This document shows, piece after piece, positions 46,550 through 53,688 of a stretch of 64,000 nt of DNA. The notes under the pieces are model-generated. The model was not told where the DNA came from. It searched no databases and saw only the letters and a program-made list of their open reading frames with translations. The position numbers were made by a program, and so were the translations under genes. Source of the DNA: Burkholderiaceae bacterium. Its GTDB lineage: Bacteria > Pseudomonadota > Gammaproteobacteria > Burkholderiales > Burkholderiaceae_E. Positions within the stretch are counted from its first letter, which is position 1, and every line of letters begins with the position of its first letter. The stretch spans positions 62,001-126,000 of the forward strand of contig JAMLIR010000002.1 in NCBI GenBank assembly GCA_023954045.1. The letters are read 5' to 3'.

Positions 46550-47926
46550 ATGAACACGCGGCAAAGCCCGACGCTGACCGAGCCCGCGCGCCGCGTCCCC
46601 GTGCACGGCGAGTTCGACGTCGTCGTGCTCGGCGGCGGGCCGGCCGGCATCGCTGCGGCCGCCTCGGCCGCCCGGGGCGGGGCGCGAACGCTGCTGGTCG
46701 AGCGCTACGGTTTCCTCGGCGGCATGGGCACGGCCGCCGGCGTCACCAACTTCTGCGGGCTGCACGCCAACGTGCACGGCGAGCACCGGCGCGTGGTGCG
46801 CGGCATCGTCGACGAGCTGCTCGGGCGGATCGCGCGGCTCGACGGCCTGAACGCGCCGCACCTCGTGCTCGGGCGCATCCAGGCACAGGCCTACGACATG
46901 TCGGCCTACAAGTGCGCGGCCGACGGCCTGCTCGCCGCCGCCGGCGCGCAGGTGCTTCACCACGCGCTGGGCACCGGCGTCGCGCAGCGCGAGTCCGGCG
47001 ACATCGACGCATTGTTCGTGGAGACGAAGTCGGGCCGGCGGGCGATCCGCGCGCGCGCCTTCGTCGACTGCTCGGGCGACGGCGACCTCGCGCACCGCGC
47101 CGGCGTCGCGATGGAATACGGCGACGGCCACGGCGGCGCGCTCTATCCGACGCTGATGTTCCGCGTCGGCGGCGTCGATCCGACGCGCGCCGGCGAGGCC
47201 TGGCGGACGATTCCGGCGCTGATGGACGAGTGCGCGCGCAGCGGCGAGTTCGCGTTCCCGCGGCGCGGCGCGATCGTGCGCCCGCAGAAGAACCCGACCG
47301 AGTGGCGCGTCAACGTCACGCAGCTGAGGAACGCGGACGGCACGGCGGTCGACGGCACCGACGCCGACGCGCTGTCGGCCGCGGAGGTCGAGGGGCGCCG
47401 GCAGGCGGTCGAGTACCTCGGCTTCCTGCGCGCCAGGGTGCCCGGCTTCGAGCGCAGCTACCTGCTCGACATCGCGACCCAGCTCGGCATCCGCGAGACG
47501 CGGCGCCTGGTCGGCGAATACGTGCTGGGCCGCGAGGACGTCGTCGGCTGCGCCGACTTCGACGACGCGATCGGCGTCAACGGCTGGCCGCTCGAGATGC
47601 ACGTCGCCGGCGACGTGCGCTGGGCGTGGCCGCCCGAGGGCTCGCGCGGGTTCAACCAGCTGCCGTGGCGGATGCTGCTTCCCAGGCGGGGCAGTGCCGG
47701 CGTGCCCGGCAACCTGCTGGTCGCCGGCCGGTGCGCGTCGATGACCCACGAGGGCCAGTCGGCAGCGCGCGTGAGCGGCGCCTGCTTCGTGATGGGCGAG
47801 GCCGCAGGCAACGCGGCCGCGATGTCGCTGGCGCGCGGCGTCGCGCTGCGCGAACTGGACCCCGCGGCGCTGCGCGCGAAGCTTGCGGGCGACGGCGTGT
47901 TCCTCGGCGACGACGGCGCGGCCTGA
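46550..47926 (+). CDS. FAD-dependent oxidoreductase, FAD_oxidored family
   Basis: This 458-residue protein begins with a Rossmann motif (VVVLGGGPAGIAAAASAARG) and continues RTLLVERYGFLGGMGTAAGV, a hallmark of the FAD_oxidored family related to xanthan-lyase-associated and mercuric-type flavoproteins. RAFVDCSGDGDLAHRAGV and NLLVAGRCASMTHEGQSAARV near the end complete the FAD site. Its substrate is unknown; relatives include enzymes that handle steroid or aromatic rings. It starts 107 bp after the gentisate operon on the same strand and may or may not be part of it. No signal peptide or membrane segment is seen. Confidence 0.82.
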   Translation: MNTRQSPTLTEPARRVPVHGEFDVVVLGGGPAGIAAAASAARGGARTLLVERYGFLGGMGTAAGVTNFCGLHANVHGEHRRVVRGIVDELLGRIARLDGLNAPHLVLGRIQAQAYDMSAYKCAADGLLAAAGAQVLHHALGTGVAQRESGDIDALFVETKSGRRAIRARAFVDCSGDGDLAHRAGVAMEYGDGHGGALYPTLMFRVGGVDPTRAGEAWRTIPALMDECARSGEFAFPRRGAIVRPQKNPTEWRVNVTQLRNADGTAVDGTDADALSAAEVEGRRQAVEYLGFLRARVPGFERSYLLDIATQLGIRETRRLVGEYVLGREDVVGCADFDDAIGVNGWPLEMHVAGDVRWAWPPEGSRGFNQLPWRMLLPRRGSAGVPGNLLVAGRCASMTHEGQSAARVSGACFVMGEAAGNAAAMSLARGVALRELDPAALRAKLAGDGVFLGDDGAA

Positions 47927-48006
47927 GCACCACCGCGCGGCTGCCGCGCAACTCCGCGCGGCGGGAACGTCGACCCCTCGGGGGCGCCGACGGTATCCTT
48001 GCGCGC

Positions 48007-48588
48007 ATGGTGTGCATGCATCCCGGGTCCGTCGCCGCCGACTGGGTGTTCGGCTACGGCTCGCTCATCTGGAATCCCGAGATCGACTTCGATCGCGCCG
48101 AGGTCGCGCGGGTCCACGGCTACCACCGCGCGTTCTGCATCCGCTCGACGCGCTACCGGGGCACCCCGGCGCAGCCCGGGCTGGTGCTCGGGCTCGACCG
48201 CGGCGGCAGCTGCGTCGGCGTCGCCTACCGGCTCACCGAGGCAACGCGCGCCGACGCGATCCGCCGCCTCTACGAGCGCGAGATCCCCGACTGGAACGAG
48301 CGCGTCTACCTGCCGGTGGTCATCGAGGCGCGCCTGCCCTGCGGCACGCGCATCGACGCGCTGACCTTCGCCGCCGATCGCGAGCGCCCGGCCTACCAGC
48401 GCCTCGACGACGACGAGATCCTCGAGCGGCTCGGCTGCTGCGCCGGCCAGCGCGGCGCCAACCGCGACTACGCGATCAACACCTGGCGCGCGCTCGAAGC
48501 GCGCGGCGTGCACGACGCGCGCCTGGAGCGGATCGCCAGGCGCCTGCTCGGGGCCGACTGCGTCAGCATGGAAGCCGTAGCGGCCTGA
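48007..48588 (+). CDS. chaC: Glutathione-specific gamma-glutamylcyclotransferase
   Basis: This 193-residue protein has the ChaC core: VFGYGSLIWNPEIDF at the N-terminus (the phosphate-binding-like YGSL loop), then IRSTRYRGTPAQPG, AIRRLYEREIPDWNERVY with the catalytic Glu region, and GANRDYAINTWRALE near the end. It would cleave glutathione to 5-oxoproline and Cys-Gly. The start at 48007 is an ATG that immediately precedes VCMHPGSVAADWVFGYG. Conserved Tyr and Glu residues are intact. It is separated from the FAD gene by 80 bp on the same strand and convergent with an HNH endonuclease gene. Confidence 0.9.
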   Translation: MVCMHPGSVAADWVFGYGSLIWNPEIDFDRAEVARVHGYHRAFCIRSTRYRGTPAQPGLVLGLDRGGSCVGVAYRLTEATRADAIRRLYEREIPDWNERVYLPVVIEARLPCGTRIDALTFAADRERPAYQRLDDDEILERLGCCAGQRGANRDYAINTWRALEARGVHDARLERIARRLLGADCVSMEAVAA

Positions 48589-48628
48589 GGCGGGCGCAAC
48601 GAAGGGACCGTCGCGGCCGAGCCCGCGC

Positions 48629-49252
48629 CTACGCGTGCAGCGCGCCGTCGCCCGCGTGCAGCCGCGAGTTCGGCGGCACGCCGGCCATCAGGAACTCCAT
48701 CTGGTCGGCGAGGATGCGCCGGTTGCGCAGGATGAACGCCTCGTGAAGGCTCGGCACGTAGGGCACGTACAGCAGCGGCATGCGCGCCTGCTCGGGCGTG
48801 CGGTCGCCCTTGCGCAGGTTGCACGGCTTGCAGGCGCTGACCAGGTTGGTCCAGGTGTCGCGCCCGCCGCGGCTCTGCGGCTGAACGTGCTCGGCGGTGA
48901 GGTCTGCGGCGCGGTGCCGCGTGCCGCAGTAGGCGCAGACGAAGCGATCGCGCGCGAACAGCATCTCGCGGGTGAGCGCCGGCGTGTGCTCGAAGCGCGC
49001 GCGCCGCGACGAGTCGCCGCGCACCGCGACGATCGAGCGCAGCGTCAGCGACGAGCGCTCGCCGGTCGCGCGGCAGATGCCGCCGTGCAGCGTGAACGCG
49101 TGGTCGCCGAGGTCCCAGGCGACCTGCCGCTTGTAGTAGTAGCCGACGGCCTCCTCGACACCGATCCAGCGGCGCGGCGTTCCGCCCGCATCGAGCACGA
49201 GGATGCTCACCGACGATGGCGCTGACCACACACCAGGCTCCCGAAAGCGCAT
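48629..49252 (-). CDS. HNH endonuclease
   Basis: This 207-residue protein has a C-terminal HNH domain: FVCAYCGTRHRAADLTAEHV followed by QSRGGRDTWTNLVSACKPCNLRKGDR. The zinc cysteines CxxC (twice), the catalytic His in AEHV, and Asn in TWTNLV are all present. The N-terminal part (VSILVLDAGGTPRRWIGVEEAVGYY) is that of the family of stand-alone HNH proteins common in proteobacterial chromosomes, not of a mobile intron. Its biological role is unknown; no restriction or phage gene is near. The ATG at 49252 is chosen because it fits the family start; the frame is open 47 codons upstream in promoter sequence. Confidence 0.9.
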   Translation of the reverse strand: MRFREPGVWSAPSSVSILVLDAGGTPRRWIGVEEAVGYYYKRQVAWDLGDHAFTLHGGICRATGERSSLTLRSIVAVRGDSSRRARFEHTPALTREMLFARDRFVCAYCGTRHRAADLTAEHVQPQSRGGRDTWTNLVSACKPCNLRKGDRTPEQARMPLLYVPYVPSLHEAFILRNRRILADQMEFLMAGVPPNSRLHAGDGALHA

Positions 49253-49253
49253 T

Positions 49254-49287
49254 GCTTGTGGTATGATTGCAACATCATCGCACAAGC
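49254..49287. promoter_or_regulatory. Inverted repeat in the HNH / small ORF divergent promoter
   Basis: GCTTGTG (49254-49260) and CACAAGC (49281-49287) form a 7-bp inverted repeat around an AT-rich 20-base centre containing TATGAT (49262-49267). It lies between two divergent genes, so it may be a shared operator or promoter region. Confidence 0.45.
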
Positions 49288-49316
49288 GGTGATCCCTCCT
49301 CAACAAAGGTGTCCCC

Positions 49317-49523
49317 ATGTCAATCCGCGCCACCCTGCGCGGAGGCAACGCAAGGCACCTGGTCGATTCGATCCTCCTTGCGTTCCTCCGCACCCGCGAC
49401 CAGCGGGATCAATTCCTGTTCGCCCTGCTGAAGGTTGCCGCCCCGATCGGGCTGGTCGTCGCGCTGGTGCTCGCCGCCGCGCCCGGGCCCGGCACCGCAC
49501 TCGCGTCGGCGGCCGTGCCCTGA
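49317..49523 (+). CDS. Small single-pass membrane protein of unknown function
   Basis: This 68-residue protein is not recognised. The first half is basic and soluble (MSIRATLRGGNARHLVDSIL), with an RTRDQRDQ segment; a hydrophobic stretch FALLKVAAPIGLVVALVLAA (about residues 34-53) is long enough for one transmembrane helix, followed by a short Ala/Pro tail. AAAGGTG before the ATG is a moderate ribosome binding site. It is divergent from the HNH gene over a 64-bp gap carrying an inverted repeat and a TATGAT hexamer. Codon use agrees with neighbours, so it may be real, but it could also be spurious. Confidence 0.5.
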   Translation: MSIRATLRGGNARHLVDSILLAFLRTRDQRDQFLFALLKVAAPIGLVVALVLAAAPGPGTALASAAVP

Positions 49524-49589
49524 AGGTGCCCCGAGGGCCGCGCCTGCGATAATCGCGGCGTCACGGCGTCAGCCGCAGGAGTGTCGACC

Positions 49590-50063
49590 ATGGTTCGCAG
49601 CAGGGCTCTCACGATGATCGCGCTGGTCGCCGGCGCGCTGCTCGCCGGATGCGCGGCGCCGTCGAAGTCGGGCTACACCTACACGTCCAGCGAGGCGCGC
49701 CGTCCGATGCAGGTGCAGACCGGCGTGGTCCAGGCGATCCGCGAGGTCCGCATGGAGCAGGACCGCCCGACCGGGGTCGGCACCGGCGCCGGCGCGATCG
49801 TCGGCGGAGTCGCCGGCTCGAACGTCGGTCGCGGCAAGGGCGCGATCGTCGGCTCGGTGCTCGGCGCGGTCGCCGGCGGCGTGATCGGCAGCCACGCCGA
49901 GCAGTCGGTCAGCGACCGCCCGGCGCTCGAGATCACGGTGCGCACCGACGCCGGGCGCACGTTCGCGGTGGTCCAGGAGTCGGGCGGCGAGTCGTTCGCG
50001 CCGGGTCAGCGGGTGCGCATCCTCACCGACCCGGTGCGGGGCACGACGCGCGTCTCGCAGTGA
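49590..50063 (+). CDS. Glycine-zipper outer-membrane lipoprotein (17-kDa antigen/SlyB-like)
   Basis: This 157-residue protein has a lipoprotein signal peptide ending LLAGC, so Cys is about residue 20. The centre is a glycine-zipper 2TM stretch (GAGAIVGGVAGSNVGRGKG, then GSVLGAVAGGVIGSHAEQSV), the hallmark of SlyB/PcpC and rickettsial 17-kDa antigen proteins. The C-terminal part is a small beta-domain (LEITVRTDAGRTFAVVQ to GQRVRILTD). It probably stabilises the outer membrane. The ATG at 49590 is chosen over a GTG nine bases upstream because AGGAG lies about eight bases before it. A GC hairpin follows the stop. Confidence 0.88.
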   Translation: MVRSRALTMIALVAGALLAGCAAPSKSGYTYTSSEARRPMQVQTGVVQAIREVRMEQDRPTGVGTGAGAIVGGVAGSNVGRGKGAIVGSVLGAVAGGVIGSHAEQSVSDRPALEITVRTDAGRTFAVVQESGGESFAPGQRVRILTDPVRGTTRVSQ

Positions 50064-50070
50064 GCCCGCG

Positions 50071-50088
50071 GCGGGCGCATCAGCCCGC
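50071..50088. terminator. Hairpin at the convergent ends of lipoprotein and GNAT genes
   Basis: GCGGGC (50071-50076) and GCCCGC (50083-50088) form a 6-bp GC stem with a 6-base loop just after the lipoprotein stop, overlapping the stop of the convergent GNAT gene. There is no T-tract, so termination efficiency is doubtful. Confidence 0.3.
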
Positions 50089-50706
50089 TGCGTGCCCGAG
50101 GTCGATCCACGCGTCGACCAGCCGCGCGTCGCCCGCGCGGGTGCGGACGCGTGCGCCGAAGCGCCGCAGCAGCCCGAGCATCGGCGCGTTGGTCGCCAGC
50201 ACCTCGCCGTGGAGCCGCGCGAGTCCGCGCGTGCGGGCCGCGCGCGCCATGCGCCGCACCAGTTCCGAGCCCAGCCCGAGGCCCTGCCAGTCGTCGGCGA
50301 CCACCAGCGCGAAGTCCGCGTCGCCGGGGAGCGCCTCCGCATCCCCGGGCTCGCGATCGGCCACGTAGCGCGCATCGGCGACCTGGATCTCGTCTCCGTC
50401 GTCGTCGACGACGGCCGCCAGCAGCGCCAGGTGGTCCGCGTAGTCGATCTCGGTCAGGTGCCTGAGCAGGCGCGGCGGCAACGCGCTGACCCCCATCTGG
50501 AAGCGCCGGTAGCGCGTCTCGAGCGACAGGCCGGCGACGAAGCGCTGCGTCGCTTCGGCGTCCTGCGGCAGCACCGGCCGGATCGTCACCACGCGGCCGT
50601 CGGCCAGCGGCAGGCGATCGATCAGCGCGGTCGGATAGCGGGGGATCGTGTAGCGCCGCGGCGCGCCGACCGCCGCGGCGCCGCCGGCCCCGGTCGCGGC
50701 GTCCAT
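50080..50706 (-). CDS. GNAT family N-acetyltransferase
   Basis: This 208-residue protein has the GNAT acetyl-CoA site in ADFALVVADDWQGLGLGSEL (the QGLGLG loop) and the later RLHGEVLATNAPMLGLLRRFG. The early part VVTIRPVLPQDAEATQRFVAGLS is the typical beta1-helix1 region. It resembles the acetyltransferase domain associated with large acyl-CoA synthetase fusions (Pat-like), here alone. The target is unknown, possibly protein lysines. Its ATG at 50706 overlaps the stop of the DUF2917 gene by one base (TGATG), so the two are coupled. The N-terminus is Ala/Gly-rich. Confidence 0.83.
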   Translation of the reverse strand: MDAATGAGGAAAVGAPRRYTIPRYPTALIDRLPLADGRVVTIRPVLPQDAEATQRFVAGLSLETRYRRFQMGVSALPPRLLRHLTEIDYADHLALLAAVVDDDGDEIQVADARYVADREPGDAEALPGDADFALVVADDWQGLGLGSELVRRMARAARTRGLARLHGEVLATNAPMLGLLRRFGARVRTRAGDARLVDAWIDLGHAAG

Positions 50707-51011
50707 CACGCCACCCCGGCGGCGAAGCGCGCGACCGCCGCGGCCCCCGCCGACCACGCGCCCCGGGCCGATGGCGCCGCCCGCTCGACGACCCGCACGC
50801 AGGCGTCCTCGAGCGCGTAGATCAGCGCCCCGGCGCGCCGGTCGACCAGGAACGACTGGCCGGGCGCGAGCACGATGTCGCGCGGGTCGTTGTCGATCGT
50901 GATCCAGACGCTGCCGGCTTCGCAGACGATGCGCGTCGAGGTGGCGTCGGGCAGCCGCGCCAGTGCCTGGGCAGCCAGCGGAATCCGCGGCGAATCGAGC
51001 TCGAGCTTCAT
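50706..51011 (-). CDS. DUF2917 family protein
   Basis: This 101-residue protein begins MKLELDSPRIPLAAQALARL and has GSVWITIDNDPRDIVLAPGQSFLVD, a single cupin-like beta-strand pattern that matches DUF2917. Members occur mainly in Burkholderiales next to LysR regulators and have no known function. There is no signal peptide. I chose the ATG at 51011, since the upstream frame only adds a basic stretch. It is divergent from a LysR gene across 141 bp, as is common for this family, and coupled to the GNAT gene downstream. Confidence 0.8.
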   Translation of the reverse strand: MKLELDSPRIPLAAQALARLPDATSTRIVCEAGSVWITIDNDPRDIVLAPGQSFLVDRRAGALIYALEDACVRVVERAAPSARGAWSAGAAAVARFAAGVA

Positions 51012-51152
51012 GGCGATCTCCTGGTCGCGCCGGCGATCCATGCATCCCGGGAATGGAATGCCTGTTGACGCCGGCCCGGATGCGACTGATCATCCCTCTG
51101 ACTGGCCGTGGCCTCAAACGATCTTTCGGAACACCACACATTCCTCCAGCGC

Positions 51153-52082
51153 ATGCGTAACGACCCCAAACGACTGCCGGCGCCGGAGCTGCTGATCACC
51201 TTCGAGGCGGCGGCCCGCCTGCTGAGCTTCACGCGCGCCGCGCAGGAGCGCTGCGTCACCCAGTCGGCGGTCAGCCGGCAGATCCGCGCGCTCGAGGACG
51301 ACCTCGGCGTGGCGCTGTTTCGCCGCCGGCACCGGGGCCTGGCGCTCACCGAGGAGGGCAGCGCGCTGCACGAGGCCTGCCGCGAGGCATTCGAGCGGCT
51401 GCACAGCACCGTCGCGCAGCTGCGCGCGCCGGGCGAGCGGCAGGTGCTCACGCTGACCACGACGCCCGGAGTCGCCTCGCTGTGGCTGATCCCCCGGCTG
51501 TCGCGCTTCACGCGCGAGCACCCGGGGATCGACGTGCGCATCGACACCAGCCTCGACCTGCGCGACCTCGATGCCGAGGGCATCGACGTGGCGATCCGCT
51601 ACGGGCGGCTCGACAGCATGCACGGCTCGCGGCTGTTCCAGGAGTCGGTGATGCCGGTCTGCAGTCCGTCGCTGCTCGAAGACGGGCCGCCGCTCGCGGG
51701 CCCGGCCGACCTGCGGCTGCACACGCTGCTGCGGGTCGTCGACCCGATGATGGGGGTGCTGCCAGAATGGGAGCCCTGGCTCGCCGCGATGGGCCTGTCG
51801 GACCTGCAACCGGCCGGGCGCCTGAGCTTCTCGCGCTACGACGACGTGGTGAGCGCCGCCGTGCTGGGACAGGGCGTGGCGATCGGGCGCCGGCCGCTGA
51901 TCGACGCGCTGCTCGCGGACGGCCGGCTCGTCGCGCCCTGGTCGGGCGCGCTCGCGTCGCCGCGCGGCTATTCGGTCGTGCTCAGCGACGCGGCCGGACG
52001 CAGGCCGGCGGCCCACGCGCTGCGGGCCTGGCTGCTCGAGACCGCGGCGCGCGACGGATACGCGAGCGCGCCGCCGGCCTGA
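51153..52082 (+). CDS. LysR family transcriptional regulator (GcvA-like)
   Basis: This 309-residue protein has the N-terminal winged helix LITFEAAARLLSFTRAAQER followed by VTQSAVSRQIRALEDDLGVAL, and a C-terminal periplasmic-binding-protein-like effector domain (VLTLTTTPGVASLWLIPRL, IDVAIRYGRLDSMHGSRL) typical of the GcvA subgroup. The start at 51153 (MRNDPKRLPAPEL) is chosen as it gives the usual ten to fifteen residues before the helix-turn-helix; a GTG at 51108 is possible. It is divergent from DUF2917 and GNAT, the genes it most likely controls. The effector is unknown. Confidence 0.88.
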   Translation: MRNDPKRLPAPELLITFEAAARLLSFTRAAQERCVTQSAVSRQIRALEDDLGVALFRRRHRGLALTEEGSALHEACREAFERLHSTVAQLRAPGERQVLTLTTTPGVASLWLIPRLSRFTREHPGIDVRIDTSLDLRDLDAEGIDVAIRYGRLDSMHGSRLFQESVMPVCSPSLLEDGPPLAGPADLRLHTLLRVVDPMMGVLPEWEPWLAAMGLSDLQPAGRLSFSRYDDVVSAAVLGQGVAIGRRPLIDALLADGRLVAPWSGALASPRGYSVVLSDAAGRRPAAHALRAWLLETAARDGYASAPPA

Positions 52083-52143
52083 ACCGGATGCCGCGCCACC
52101 CTTGCGCTAACATCGCCTTCCCGCTTCAGCTTCGCCGGTCCCC

Positions 52144-52989
52144 ATGATCGAAACCACCCTCGAAAGCTTCAAGGCCGACGTCATCGACGCGTCGACGCAG
52201 ACCCCAGTGGTGCTCGACTTCTGGGCGCCGTGGTGCGGGCCGTGCAAGACGCTCGGCCCGATGCTCGAGAAGCTCGAACAGCAGTACGGCGGCCGCTTCC
52301 GGCTGGTGAAGGTCGACACCGACGCGCAGCCCGAGCTGGCGCAGCACTTCCGGATCCGCTCGATCCCCACGGTCTTCGGCATCGTCAACGGCCAGCCGGT
52401 CGACCAGTTCCAGGGTGCAGTGCCCGAGGGGCAGCTGCGCGAGTTCATCGATCGACTGCTGCCGAATCCCGGCGAGATCGAGCTCGAGCAGGCGATGCAG
52501 GCCGCCGAGCGCGGCGACACCGCCGCCGCCGTCGAGCACCTGCAGAAGGCGCTCGCCCTCGACCCGGCCAACGACGGCGCACGCCTGATGTACGCGCAGC
52601 TGCTGCTGCAGGACAACGACGCGGGCGCTGCGCAGGCGCAGCTCGCGCACCTGTCGGCCGAAACGCTGCAGGACCCGCAGGTGCAGGCACTGGTCGAGCG
52701 CGCGCGCCGGCAACTCGCCGAAGGCACCGAGCCGCCGCCGGTCGAGCTGCTCGCCCGCGTCGCCGACAAGCCCGAGGACCTGCAGGCGCGGCTCGACCTC
52801 GCGAAGCACTACATCGCGCAGAAAACCTGGGCGCCCGCGCTCGAGCAGCTGCTCGAGATCGTGCGCCGCGACCGCACGTTCGGCGACGACGTCGGCCGCA
52901 GGACGATGATCGAGGTGTTCGGGCTCGCGTCGGCGCAGCCCGAGCTGGTCTCGGAGTGGCGGCGGCGCCTCAGTTCGGTGCTCTTCTGA
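52144..52989 (+). CDS. cnoX: Thioredoxin-TPR chaperedoxin (YbbN/CnoX-like)
   Basis: This 281-residue protein has an N-terminal thioredoxin domain with WCGPC (Cys31, Cys34) and a C-terminal half of TPR-like helices (EQAMQAAERGDTAAAVEHLQ to VRRDRTFGDD). This is the layout of YbbN/CnoX, which protects unfolded proteins from oxidation and hands them to GroEL. Unlike E. coli CnoX (SXXC), both cysteines are present here, so it can also act as an oxidoreductase. It is followed 14 bp later by a dienelactone hydrolase-family gene on the same strand. Length is close to the family's usual 280-300. Confidence 0.88.
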   Translation: MIETTLESFKADVIDASTQTPVVLDFWAPWCGPCKTLGPMLEKLEQQYGGRFRLVKVDTDAQPELAQHFRIRSIPTVFGIVNGQPVDQFQGAVPEGQLREFIDRLLPNPGEIELEQAMQAAERGDTAAAVEHLQKALALDPANDGARLMYAQLLLQDNDAGAAQAQLAHLSAETLQDPQVQALVERARRQLAEGTEPPPVELLARVADKPEDLQARLDLAKHYIAQKTWAPALEQLLEIVRRDRTFGDDVGRRTMIEVFGLASAQPELVSEWRRRLSSVLF

Positions 52990-53003
52990 CGACGGAGGAC
53001 ACG

Positions 53004-53672
53004 ATGGGCAGCTTCATCGAACTCACGGCCGCCGACGGCCATCGCTTCGCGGCGTACCAGGCCAGGCCTGCCGGCAACGCGCGCGGCGCGCTGGTCATCG
53101 CACCCGAGATCTTCGGCGTGAACAGCCACATCCGCTCGGTGGCCGACGGCTACGCCGCCGACGGCTACCTCGCCATCGCGCCGGCGCTGTTCGACCGCGC
53201 GCAGCGCCACTACGAGACCGGCTACGCGCCCGACGAGATCCAGGCCGGCATCGCGATCATGCAGAAGCTCGACTTCGACGTCGCGCTGCGCGACGTCGCC
53301 GCGGCGATCGAGCACGCGAAGTCCGCCGGCCGCGTGGCGATCGTCGGCTACTGCTGGGGCGGCACGGTGGCCTGGCTGGCGGCGAGCCGCCTGCCGGGCC
53401 TGGCCGCCGCGGTGCCGTACTACGGCGGCGGCATGCCCAACTTCATGGACGAGTCGCCGAAGTGCCCGGTGCTGTGCCACTTCGGCGAGCAGGACAAGTC
53501 GCCGTCGCCGGCGCAGGCGCGGGCGCTGCTGGCCAGGCACCCTGAAGTCGCCGCGCACTTCTACGACGCGGGGCACGGCTTCAACTGCGACCAGCGCGGC
53601 TCGTACAACGCCGAGGCGTCGAAGCTGGCGCGCAGCCGCACGCTGGCGTTCCTCGCGCAGCACGTCGGCTGA
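53004..53672 (+). CDS. Dienelactone hydrolase family protein
   Basis: This 222-residue alpha/beta hydrolase has the Cys nucleophile elbow GYCWGG (Cys117), Glu36 in IAPEIFGVN, Asp in FGEQDKSPS and His in DAGHGFNCD, which are the catalytic residues of carboxymethylenebutenolidase. It may hydrolyse dienelactone in chloroaromatic breakdown, but many family members serve other esters. No other chlorocatechol gene is near. ACGGAGGAC precedes the ATG at 53004. It begins 14 bp after the thioredoxin-TPR gene and may be cotranscribed. Its end is 16 bp from the convergent acyl-CoA ligase gene. Confidence 0.85.
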   Translation: MGSFIELTAADGHRFAAYQARPAGNARGALVIAPEIFGVNSHIRSVADGYAADGYLAIAPALFDRAQRHYETGYAPDEIQAGIAIMQKLDFDVALRDVAAAIEHAKSAGRVAIVGYCWGGTVAWLAASRLPGLAAAVPYYGGGMPNFMDESPKCPVLCHFGEQDKSPSPAQARALLARHPEVAAHFYDAGHGFNCDQRGSYNAEASKLARSRTLAFLAQHVG

Positions 53673-53688
53673 GGCGGCCGCGCGCGGC

